This document shows, piece after piece, positions 1 to 6,373 of a DNA stretch of 6,379 bases. The stretch comes from JBEKJU01 sp050011095. GTDB lineage: Bacteria > Desulfobacterota > Syntrophorhabdia > Syntrophorhabdales > WCHB1-27. The notes beneath the pieces were generated by a model. The model did no database searches and had not been told where the DNA came from. It worked only from the letters and a program-made list of their open reading frames with translations. The position numbers and the translations under genes were made by a program. Location of the stretch: assembly GCA_050011095.1 (NCBI GenBank), contig JBEKJU010000221.1:1-6379 (forward strand), written 5' to 3'. How positions within the stretch are numbered: the stretch's first letter is position 1; each line of letters starts with the position of its first letter.

Positions 1-2
1 CA

Positions 3-209
3 AAAACGGCTGGTGACTACGGGGAATCGAGGTTCCTCGGTCATTATCATGCATTCAAGGAACTGGGGCGCATGCTCGATAGCTACAGGGGTGAAGGGGC
101 CCTGGGCGATGGCGACAGGCGGAGGCTCGCCGCGCTCGAGGAGAGGGACGCCCTTTTTGGCGACGTGAAACTGGACTGGTTCAAAGAAAGGACAGAGGAT
201 GGACTATAA
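3..209 (+). CDS. C-terminal fragment of an unidentified protein (5' end outside window)
   Basis: An open frame enters from the left edge and stops at TAA 207-209, giving about 68 residues. It begins K-T-A-G-D-Y-G-E-S-R and ends D-W-F-K-E-R-T-E-D-G-L. The piece is charged and probably helical (E-L-G-R-M-L-D-S-Y, then R-R-R-L-A-A-L-E-E-R), with no membrane segment or cysteine motif. Third codon positions are rich in G/C, as in the neighbouring real genes; the competing open frame from base 1 is Ser/Gly/Thr-rich and looks like a shadow. The stop overlaps the ileS start by 11 bases, which suggests co-transcription and translational coupling. I do not recognise the family, and the fragment is too short to assign a function. 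Confidence 0.7.
   Translation, partial: KTAGDYGESRFLGHYHAFKELGRMLDSYRGEGALGDGDRRRLAALEERDALFGDVKLDWFKERTEDGL
187..192 (+). promoter_or_regulatory. Ribosome binding site of ileS
   Basis: AAAGGA lies 6 bases before the ATG at 199, inside the end of the upstream gene. It supports that ATG as the ileS start; a second purine run (AGAGG, 194-198) touches the start codon and is too close to serve. Confidence 0.6.
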
Positions 210-2946
210 ATCAACGCTCAACCTGCCGAAAACCCCTTTTCCCATGAGAGGCAACCTGCCGGTGAAGGAGGGTCAGATCCTCCGGTTCTGGGAAGAGATC
301 GACCTTTACGGAAAGCTCACGAGTCTCCGCGCGGACAGGCCGAAGTTTATTCTGCATGACGGCCCGCCGTATGCGAACGGGAACATACACCTCGGCACCG
401 CCCTCAACAAGATACTGAAGGATATAATCGTAAAGTCCAGGTTCATGTCGGGCTTCCGCTCCGATTACGTGCCCGGCTGGGATTGCCACGGCCTGCCGAT
501 CGAGCATCAGGCGGAGAAGGAGATGAAGGCCAAACAGGTGGCCCTGACGAAGATGGAGGTGAGGGCCTATTGCCGGAAATATGCGGCACGGTTCCTCGAT
601 ATCCAGCGCGAGGAGTTCAAGAGGCTCGGCAATATCGGTGACTGGGACCACCCCTACATCACCATGGATTACGGCTACCAGGCCACGATCATCGGGGAGA
701 TGGCGAAGTTTTTCGAAAGGGGCGAGGCCTACAGAAAGAAGAAGCCCGTCTACTGGTGTATAAACTGTAGAACCGCCCTCGCCGAGGCGGAAATAGAATA
801 CGAGATGGACAGAACCACATCCATCTACGTCAAGTTCCCCCTTATGTCGAGGGGCGACGTTTTCAAGGACTACCCCGACAAACCGATATCCATGCTCATA
901 TGGACGACGACGCCGTGGACGCTTCCGGCCAACCTCGCCATCGCCGTCAACCCTGATTTCACCTATGTCGCCGTCGAGACGAAGGATGAGGTCCATATCG
1001 CGGTCAGGGACCTCGTGGACGACATCATGGGCAAGGCGGGCATCACCGATTTTCGCATCCTCGGCGAGATATCCCCGGAGACCCTGAAGGGGCTCGCCTT
1101 CAGGCATCCCTTTATCGACAGGAGGTCGGTCGTCGTTTTCGCGGATTACGTCGCCAAGGACGTGGGCACGGGGGCGGTCCACATCGCGCCGGGCCACGGG
1201 GAAGAGGACTATGTGACGGGCCTCGAATACGGCCTCGACGTCTATTCCCCGGTAAACGAAAAGGGCGAGCTGACTAAGGATGTCGAGTTCTTCAGTGGCC
1301 TCGACGTCTTCAGCGCGAACCCCATCATCATCGAGAAGCTCAAGGAGCTTAAGGTGCTCCTCTTTTCCGAAGAGATCGAGCACTCCTACCCCCATTGCTG
1401 GAGGTGCAAGAAGCCCGTCATCTTCAGGGCCACCGAGCAGTGGTTCGTGCCCATGGACAAGGACGGCCTCAGACAGCGGGCGCTCGAAGAGATCGACCGG
1501 GTCACGTGGATACCAGCGTGGGGAAAGGATCGCATATACAACATGCTCCTCGTCCGGCCCGACTGGTGCATCTCCCGTCAGAGAACCTGGGGCGTGCCGA
1601 TCACCATATTCTACTGCGACGAGTGCAGGGAGCCCTACTGGAGCCGCGAGGCCTTCAGCAGGATCATCGCCGAGGTGGAGAAACACGGGGCGGACATTTG
1701 GTTCGAGAAGGAGGCGGCCTACTTTCTTCCCGAAGGGGCAAAATGCCGGTGCGGGAACGGGACGTTCACCAAGGAGGAGGACATCCTCGACGTCTGGTTC
1801 GACTCCGGCTCCAGCTTCGCGGCGGTCCTCAAGAAGCGAAAGGAGCTGGCCTTTCCCGCCGATATGTACCTCGAAGGGAGCGATCAGCACCGCGGATGGT
1901 TCCACAGCTCGCTGCTCGTATCCGTGGGCAATGACGGCGTGGCACCCTACCGTTCGGTCCTGACCCACGGGTTCGTGGTGGACGGCAGGGGCAGAAAGAT
2001 GTCGAAAACCGTGGGCAACGTGATCGCCCCGTCGGAGATCATCGACAAGTACGGGGCAGAGATACTCCGCCTATGGGTGACCTACGAAGACTACCGGGAC
2101 GACATAAAGATCTCCAGGGAGATTATCGACCGCATCGTCGAGACCTACAGGAGGATCAGGAATACCTTCAGGTTCCTCCATGCAACCCTGGGCGATTTCG
2201 ACCCGGCCGACGGGAGGGTGCCTTACGAGTCGCTCTCCTCCCTTGACAGGTGGCTCCTCTCCCGGCTCCAAAGGGTGGTGGAGAGGGTGAGGGAGGCCTA
2301 CGATACGTATGCCTTCCACACGATCTACCACACGATCCATAACTTCTGTACGGTCGAGCTGAGCGCCCTCTACCTTGACATTATCAAGGACAGGATGTAC
2401 GTAGAGAGGAAGGACTCGGTAAAGCGGAAGGCATCCCAGACGGTCGTCTTTGACAGCCTCATGGCCCTCGTGAGACTCGCCGCCCCCATCCTCTCCTTCA
2501 CCACGGAGGAGATGTGGTCGTACCTGCGGCCCTATGTCAGCGAAGAATCGGTCCACCTCGCAGCCCTGCCCGCGGTCGACCGGGGCCTCGTCGATCCGGG
2601 GCTCGAGGCACAGTGGGAGACGATCTGGAGGATCAGGGAGACGGTCAACAAGAAGATCGAGGAGAAACGGGTGGAAAAGGTGATCGGCCATCCCCTCGAC
2701 GCCAGGGTCGTCGTCACGGCGCCCCCCGATGAGTACGGCATACTGAAAAAACTCGGAGACGAGCTGAAAGAGGTGCTCATCGTCTCCCAGGTGGAGGTCT
2801 TATCGGGAGGCGAGGTCGAGGCCGTGGTCGCGAGGGCGGAGGGCGTGAAGTGCGAACGGTGCTGGCGGTACGAGACCGACGTCGCGACCACCGGACCATA
2901 TCCTAATATTTGCGGACGATGCAGAGATACGCTCACCTCTTCATAA
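199..2946 (+). CDS. ileS: Isoleucyl-tRNA synthetase (IleRS, bacterial type)
   Basis: Cytoplasmic class I aminoacyl-tRNA synthetase that attaches Ile to tRNA-Ile and hydrolyses mischarged Val-tRNA. It has 915 residues, a normal length. The N-terminal DGPPYANGNIHLG block (54-66) holds the HIGH-type motif, here H64-L-G-T67. The CP1 editing domain follows, with TTTPWTLPAN (236-245) and GTGAVHIAPGHGEEDY (323-338), including the editing Asp at D337. WCISRQRTWGVP (456-467) and WFDSGSS (533-539) belong to the catalytic domain, and the KMSKS loop reads KMSKT (600-604). Cys pairs 473/476 and 516/518 may bind a zinc. The C-terminal zinc finger C885/C888/C905/C908 marks the bacterial (IleS1) form rather than the eukaryote-like form. 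The start is fixed by a good ribosome binding site. It overlaps the upstream gene by 11 bases and lspA by 28, the common ileS-lspA arrangement. Confidence 0.98.
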   Translation: MDYKSTLNLPKTPFPMRGNLPVKEGQILRFWEEIDLYGKLTSLRADRPKFILHDGPPYANGNIHLGTALNKILKDIIVKSRFMSGFRSDYVPGWDCHGLPIEHQAEKEMKAKQVALTKMEVRAYCRKYAARFLDIQREEFKRLGNIGDWDHPYITMDYGYQATIIGEMAKFFERGEAYRKKKPVYWCINCRTALAEAEIEYEMDRTTSIYVKFPLMSRGDVFKDYPDKPISMLIWTTTPWTLPANLAIAVNPDFTYVAVETKDEVHIAVRDLVDDIMGKAGITDFRILGEISPETLKGLAFRHPFIDRRSVVVFADYVAKDVGTGAVHIAPGHGEEDYVTGLEYGLDVYSPVNEKGELTKDVEFFSGLDVFSANPIIIEKLKELKVLLFSEEIEHSYPHCWRCKKPVIFRATEQWFVPMDKDGLRQRALEEIDRVTWIPAWGKDRIYNMLLVRPDWCISRQRTWGVPITIFYCDECREPYWSREAFSRIIAEVEKHGADIWFEKEAAYFLPEGAKCRCGNGTFTKEEDILDVWFDSGSSFAAVLKKRKELAFPADMYLEGSDQHRGWFHSSLLVSVGNDGVAPYRSVLTHGFVVDGRGRKMSKTVGNVIAPSEIIDKYGAEILRLWVTYEDYRDDIKISREIIDRIVETYRRIRNTFRFLHATLGDFDPADGRVPYESLSSLDRWLLSRLQRVVERVREAYDTYAFHTIYHTIHNFCTVELSALYLDIIKDRMYVERKDSVKRKASQTVVFDSLMALVRLAAPILSFTTEEMWSYLRPYVSEESVHLAALPAVDRGLVDPGLEAQWETIWRIRETVNKKIEEKRVEKVIGHPLDARVVVTAPPDEYGILKKLGDELKEVLIVSQVEVLSGGEVEAVVARAEGVKCERCWRYETDVATTGPYPNICGRCRDTLTSS

Positions 2947-3419
2947 TCCTGCCCGTCCTCCTCCTCGACAGGTGGACGAAGCTCCTCGTCCAGGGCGACC
3001 TGCCCTTGGGCGGCGGCGTCAATGTCTTTTCGTGGCTGTCCATCGTGCACTGGCAGAACAGGGGGGGTCTCTTCGGGATCATGGCGCATCATGCAGCCGG
3101 GCAATATATCTTTCTTTTCATCCCCCTCGCCATCATCGCCGCCCTCGCCTTCTATGTCGTTGCATGCCGGCTGCCCTTCTGGAGCAGGTTCTCCCTGACA
3201 TTTGTGCTCTCGGGCGCCATCGGCAACATGTATGACAGGATCTTTTGCGGCTCCGTCGTCGATTTTATCCTCGTCTCCTACCGGAGTTACTACTGGCCGG
3301 CCTTTAACGTGGCCGACATGGCGATCACCTTCGGCATAGGTCTCTGGCTCTACGCGCAGATTTTCATCAAGGAGACGCCCCGCGCGGGGGTCGGTCGCGC
3401 CGGCGAAAGGGCCTCGTAA
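2919..3419 (+). CDS. lspA: Lipoprotein signal peptidase (signal peptidase II)
   Basis: Inner-membrane aspartyl protease that removes the signal peptide from diacylglyceryl-modified prolipoproteins. From the ATG at 2919 it has 166 residues, a usual size. Family blocks appear in order: LDRWTK (16-21), NRGGLFG (47-53, for NxGxxF), SGAIGNMYDR (98-107, usually GGAIGN), VVDFI (113-117) and FNVADMAI (129-136). The catalytic pair should be D115 and D133. Hydrophobic segments lie at about 6-16, 62-82, 90-102 and 132-151, fitting four membrane helices; the tail after 152 is basic and polar. A TTG at 2910 in the same frame would add three residues (M-R-T); I prefer ATG. Neither start has a clear Shine-Dalgarno sequence, so translation is probably coupled to the end of ileS, which it overlaps by 28 bases. 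Confidence 0.95.
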   Translation: MQRYAHLFIILPVLLLDRWTKLLVQGDLPLGGGVNVFSWLSIVHWQNRGGLFGIMAHHAAGQYIFLFIPLAIIAALAFYVVACRLPFWSRFSLTFVLSGAIGNMYDRIFCGSVVDFILVSYRSYYWPAFNVADMAITFGIGLWLYAQIFIKETPRAGVGRAGERAS

Positions 3420-3445
3420 CCGCGGGAAGCAAAAACGGCATCGCC

Positions 3446-3679
3446 ATGGACGACGATATCATGGAGGAAAACAGGCGGATCAGACGGCTACGGTTCATGG
3501 TCGATTTCAGCCTTGAGTATATCAGGACCCAACGGCTCTCCCATGACCAGGCAATCCTCGTGGTGGAAGCGGTGAGAAGGCTTGCCCTTGACCTTTTTCC
3601 CGGAAAGGAAGAGACCTTCGATATTGTTTACGCACCCCGGTTCAAGCGGCTCCTGAACGACAAATTCCAGAGGTCCTAG
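3446..3679 (+). CDS. Small conserved-looking hypothetical protein, 77 residues
   Basis: A short basic and acidic protein without signal peptide, membrane segment or cysteines. After an acidic start (M-D-D-D-I-M-E-E-N) comes a basic run (R-R-I-R-R-L-R, about 10-17 region), then a likely helix around FMVDFSLEYIRTQ, a helical stretch around SHDQAILVVEAVRRLALDLF, a turn at P-G-K-E-E, and an end containing IVYAPRFKRLL. This alternating amphipathic pattern with a compact ending looks like a real folded helical protein rather than a chance frame. It lies 26 bases after lspA, so it is probably the last gene of that transcription unit. Start choice is uncertain: ATG 3446 and an in-frame ATG at 3461 (M6) both lack a good ribosome binding site; GGGAAG at 3424-3429 is too far upstream. 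I do not assign a function. Confidence 0.75.
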   Translation: MDDDIMEENRRIRRLRFMVDFSLEYIRTQRLSHDQAILVVEAVRRLALDLFPGKEETFDIVYAPRFKRLLNDKFQRS

Positions 3680-3700
3680 GGCTATTTTCCGTCTTGTTAC

Positions 3701-3729
3701 TTGTTTTTTGGCTTCCGGGGCGTTACTCT
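3701..3729 (+). promoter_or_regulatory. Possible sigma-70-type promoter for the glgC pair
   Basis: The 81-base gap 3680-3760 is clearly T-rich against the GC-rich genes around it. Within it TTGTTT (3701-3706) and TACTCT (3724-3729) are 17 bases apart and each matches half of the -35/-10 consensus. Transcription would start near 3736, leaving a leader of about 25 bases before the ATG at 3761. The matches are weak; spacing, base composition and the change of gene function at this point are the main support. Confidence 0.25.
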
Positions 3730-3760
3730 TTCTGTAGTAATCCTTGTATAGAAGCGGGGC

Positions 3761-4990
3761 ATGAAAAATATTCTCGCAATGATCCTGGCGGGCGGCCGGG
3801 TGGACGAACTCGACGTCCTCACCTTCCTCCGTCCAAAATCGGTGCTGCCTTTCGGCGCCCTCTACCGCATCATCGATTTCCCCATGAGCAATCTCATGCA
3901 CTCGGGCATCGACAGGGTGGGCATCCTTTCCCAGTACCGCCCGTTCTATCTCATCAACCACATCGCGAACGGCCACCCCTGGGATATGGTGGGGAGAAAC
4001 AGGTTTGCCGTGATTCTTCCGCCTTTCAAGGGCAGGGAGGCATTCGACTGGTACAAGGGTACGGCCGACGCCGTCTATCAGAACACGGATTTCATCAGGA
4101 TGTACAACCCGGACCTCGTACTCATCCTGTCGGGCGATCACATCTACAAGATGGACTATCAGGACGTCATCAACTTCCACCTGGAAAAGAAGGCCGATCT
4201 TACCGTCGCCTTTACGAGGGTACCCCGGGAAGGGGCCAGCCGCTTCGGCCAGGGTCTGATCGAGGACGAGGACCCCAGGGGCGGCAGACTCGTGCAGTAT
4301 GCCGAAAAACCGAAAAAGGCCTTCTTCGAATGGGCCTCCCTGACGATCTACGTATTCAACCCGGGCGTTCTTATCGAGGCGCTCCAGGAGAACGCTAGGA
4401 AGGAGTCTCACGAGTTCGGCAAGGACATAATCCCATCGCTCTTCGGCGACTTCAGGATTTACGGCTACAAGCATACAGGGTACTGGGGCTACACGCGCAC
4501 CCTGGAGGAGTACTGGAGGACGAGCATGGACCTCCTCGGCGACCCGCGGATCGACCTCAAGGCCTGGCAGATAAGGACGAATCTGGCGCACAGGGAGATC
4601 AGGGACCGTCAGCCGACGATCATCGGCCCCTCCGCCGTCATCGAGGACTCGCTTTTCTACTCGGGCTGTCACATCAGGGGGAAGGTCACCCATTCGCTCC
4701 TTTTTCCCGGCGTGCGCGTCGAGGAGGGGGCATCTGTCGAGGACTCCATACTCTTCTTCGATGCCGTGGTAGGGAGGGAGGCCCGTGTGTCGAGAACGAT
4801 CGCCGACATCGACGTCCGGATAGGCGCCAGGACGAGGATCGGAAGCCGGGACGCCGAGCTTTCGGTCGTCGGGATGGGGAGCACCGTCCCCGGCGAGATG
4901 ACGATCCAACCGGGCGTTACCGTCTATCCCAGGGTGGAGGCGAGCCATTTCTCACGAAAAGAATACAGGACCGGTGAAATAGTCAAATGA
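3761..4990 (+). CDS. Divergent GlgC-type nucleotidyltransferase, possible regulatory subunit
   Basis: A 409-residue member of the glucose-1-phosphate adenylyltransferase family: an N-terminal nucleotidyltransferase domain (about 1-265) and a C-terminal left-handed beta-helix of hexapeptide-like repeats (about 285-392). Retained motifs are LAGG (9-12), FGALYRIIDF (31-40), WYKGTADAVYQN (97-108), SGDHIYKMDY (124-133, metal-binding D126) and AEKP (181-184, sugar-phosphate-binding K183). Departures sit at key places: the GxGxRL loop reads GGRVDEL (11-17), so the catalytic Arg is E16; RAKPAV reads RPKSVL (24-29); YWRDVGT reads YWGYTRT (241-247), replacing the second metal Asp (E. coli D276) with Y244. 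By hand count about 69 of its first 140 residues match the next gene without gaps. Only a weak ribosome binding site precedes the ATG. It shares an ATGA with the next gene, so the products probably work together. It could be a non-catalytic partner or an enzyme of altered specificity; neither is proven. Confidence 0.9.
   Translation: MKNILAMILAGGRVDELDVLTFLRPKSVLPFGALYRIIDFPMSNLMHSGIDRVGILSQYRPFYLINHIANGHPWDMVGRNRFAVILPPFKGREAFDWYKGTADAVYQNTDFIRMYNPDLVLILSGDHIYKMDYQDVINFHLEKKADLTVAFTRVPREGASRFGQGLIEDEDPRGGRLVQYAEKPKKAFFEWASLTIYVFNPGVLIEALQENARKESHEFGKDIIPSLFGDFRIYGYKHTGYWGYTRTLEEYWRTSMDLLGDPRIDLKAWQIRTNLAHREIRDRQPTIIGPSAVIEDSLFYSGCHIRGKVTHSLLFPGVRVEEGASVEDSILFFDAVVGREARVSRTIADIDVRIGARTRIGSRDAELSVVGMGSTVPGEMTIQPGVTVYPRVEASHFSRKEYRTGEIVK
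4973..4977 (+). promoter_or_regulatory. Ribosome binding site of the second glgC gene
   Basis: GGTGA lies 9 bases before the ATG at 4987, within the last codons of the preceding gene. With the ATGA stop/start overlap at 4987-4990 it indicates coupled translation of the two GlgC-type proteins, in roughly fixed ratio. Confidence 0.5.
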
Positions 4991-6249
4991 GAAAGGTAGT
5001 GGCCGTTCTCCTTGCCGGTGGTGTGGGAAGCCGGCTCAATATCCTCGTGCAGTCCCGCGCGAAACCCGCCGTGCCCTTCGGCGGCATCTACCGGATCATC
5101 GATTTCACCCTGAGCAATATCGCGAACAGCGGCCTCACCCGCGTGGCGGTCCTCACCCAGTACAAGCCCCTTTCCCTGATGGATCACATAGGCGACGGCT
5201 CGGCGTGGGACCTTTCGGGCCGCACACGGGGCATCAGCATCCTTCCGCCCAAGACCGGCGAAAAAGACTGGGACTGGTACAGGGGAACGGCCGATGCGGT
5301 CCGCCAGAACCTGGCCTTTGTCTCCTCCGGGGCGTACACGGACGTGCTCATCGTGTCGGGCGATCACATCTACTGCATGGACTACGGACCCCTCGTCCAG
5401 TTCCACCGCGATCACAAGGCGCACGTCACCATCGGGATGATCCCGGTGGACTGGGAGGAGACACACCAATTCGGCACGGGCACCCTCGATCCCGAGAAGC
5501 GGATTGTCGACTGGCAGGAAAAGTCGAGCGATGCCCGCTCGAACCTCGCGTCCATGGGCATCTACGTATTCGACAGGGAATACCTGGTGAGGACGCTCGG
5601 GGAGACGAAGGAAGAGGACTTCGGCAAGCAGATCATCCCGCGGGCGATGAAGGAGGCGAACGTCTACGGCTATCCCTTCGATGGCTACTGGCGGGACGTG
5701 GGGACGATACAGGCTTTATGGGACGCCAACATGGACCTCCTCAAGGAGGGGTCCGGCCTGAGCCCCGAGGCGTGCAACATACGGACGAACCAGGTGGCCG
5801 AGGACCTCCCGTACGACCGCCCGCCCGCGAAGGTAAGCGGATCGGCGTCCACGGTCAACTCCGCCATTTCAGCGGGCTGTGTCATCTCGGGGGGCGTCGA
5901 GAATTCGATCCTCTCCCCCGGCGTGATAATCGAGAGGGGCGCCTTCGTGAAGGACTCGGTCATCATGCACGACTCGGTGATCAGGCAGGGCGCCCGCGTC
6001 GAGAGATCGATCATGGACAAAGAGGCCATCATCGGGGAAAACGCGGTCGTCGGAAGGGGAAACGCGAAGAAGGCCAACACAAGGTTCGCCGACCACGTCT
6101 ATTCCGGCCTGACGGTCATAGGAAAGAAGGCATCAATCCCGAAAAACGCGCGGATAGGCACGAACTGCATCATCCACCCCAGGTTGAGCGAAAGGGACTT
6201 CCCCTCCAATGAGCTTGCGGACGGTGAGACCCTGGAGAAATCGGGGTAA
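4987..6249 (+). CDS. glgC: Glucose-1-phosphate adenylyltransferase (ADP-glucose pyrophosphorylase)
   Basis: Makes ADP-glucose and pyrophosphate from ATP and glucose-1-phosphate, the committed step of bacterial glycogen synthesis, in the cytoplasm. At 420 residues it is a normal length. The catalytic domain shows LAGGVGSRL (9-17, with R16), RAKPAVPFGG (24-33), WYRGTADAV (97-105), SGDHIYCMDY (124-133, metal D126), WQEKS (176-180, K179 at the sugar-phosphate site, with Ser where Pro is usual), LASMGIYVF (188-196) and YWRDVGT (234-240, metal D237). The C-terminal half (about 283-400) is a hexapeptide beta-helix with repeats such as VIERGAFV and VIRQGARV. It lacks the N-terminal extension of E. 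coli GlgC, and the fructose-bisphosphate-binding lysine (E. coli K39) is S23, so allosteric control probably differs. It follows the divergent paralogue with a 4-base ATGA overlap. ADP-glucose is the likely product; another nucleotide-glucose cannot be excluded. Confidence 0.92.
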   Translation: MRKVVAVLLAGGVGSRLNILVQSRAKPAVPFGGIYRIIDFTLSNIANSGLTRVAVLTQYKPLSLMDHIGDGSAWDLSGRTRGISILPPKTGEKDWDWYRGTADAVRQNLAFVSSGAYTDVLIVSGDHIYCMDYGPLVQFHRDHKAHVTIGMIPVDWEETHQFGTGTLDPEKRIVDWQEKSSDARSNLASMGIYVFDREYLVRTLGETKEEDFGKQIIPRAMKEANVYGYPFDGYWRDVGTIQALWDANMDLLKEGSGLSPEACNIRTNQVAEDLPYDRPPAKVSGSASTVNSAISAGCVISGGVENSILSPGVIIERGAFVKDSVIMHDSVIRQGARVERSIMDKEAIIGENAVVGRGNAKKANTRFADHVYSGLTVIGKKASIPKNARIGTNCIIHPRLSERDFPSNELADGETLEKSG

Positions 6250-6250
6250 A

Positions 6251-6278
6251 GCCGGTCTTTCCGCTTCGCTCCGCCGGC
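6251..6278 (+). terminator. Weak terminator-like hairpin after glgC
   Basis: GCCGG (6251-6255) pairs with CCGGC (6274-6278), starting two bases after the glgC stop and followed by AATTATT. The stem has only 5 pairs, the loop is 18 bases and there is no continuous T-run, so a Rho-independent terminator here is doubtful. Confidence 0.25.
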
Positions 6279-6300
6279 AATTATTGGGACACCCACTTCG

Positions 6301-6324
6301 CGCGACCCACTGTGTGGGTACCCC
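6301..6324 (+). repeat. Palindromic repeat, copy A
   Basis: ACCCAC (6305-6310), loop TGT, GTGGGT (6314-6319) form a perfect 6-base-pair hairpin, flanked by CGCG on the left and ACCCC on the right. Copy B, 50 bases downstream, has the same layout. An upstream ACCCAC (6291-6296) could also pair with the right arm, so two alternative folds are possible. Confidence 0.55.
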
Positions 6325-6350
6325 GCGGTCGCCCCCTCTGCGGGCAAAGC

Positions 6351-6373
6351 CACGACCCGCAAGCGGGTGCCCC
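6351..6373 (+). repeat. Palindromic repeat, copy B
   Basis: ACCCGC (6355-6360), AA, GCGGGT (6363-6368) form a hairpin within the frame CACG...GCCCC. Compared with copy A, the A-T pair 6309/6315 is replaced by a G-C pair 6359/6364, a compensatory change that keeps the stem. GGGCA (6342-6346) and TGCCC (6368-6372) could extend or compete with this fold. The window ends 6 bases later, so further copies may follow. Confidence 0.55.

Noticed and set aside
1..176. Open frame from base 1 as the upstream gene
   Set aside because: Its product is Ser/Gly/Thr-rich and its third positions are not GC-biased; the frame from base 3 has natural amino-acid use and ends at the ileS start.
211..1968. 585-codon open frame on the - strand opposite ileS
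   Set aside because: It lies entirely antisense to a certain gene; its translation is rich in low-complexity Val/Asp/Arg/Pro/Leu stretches with no recognisable motif, as expected when GC-biased codons leave few antisense stops.
2910..2918. TTG 2910 as the lspA start
   Set aside because: It adds only three residues and has no better ribosome binding site; the ATG at 2919 is the more usual start codon. It cannot be excluded.
3694..3712. T-run in the gap as a Rho-independent terminator for the lspA unit
   Set aside because: No GC-rich hairpin precedes the T-run; the only nearby symmetry is the short CCTAGG at the stop codon of the small gene.
3694..4398. 234-codon + strand frame starting in the T-rich gap
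   Set aside because: It is off-frame with the GlgC paralogue and its translation has no domain signal; its hydrophobic start only reflects the T-rich gap.
3488..4948. 486-codon open frame on the - strand
   Set aside because: It spans the small hypothetical gene, the promoter gap and the first glgC gene in antisense. The translation shows no family motif and is a composition shadow.
5205..6212. 335-codon + strand frame inside the second glgC gene
   Set aside because: Rich in Arg, Gly, Pro and His, typical of an off-frame reading of GC-rich coding sequence; the overlapping GlgC frame has clear motifs throughout.
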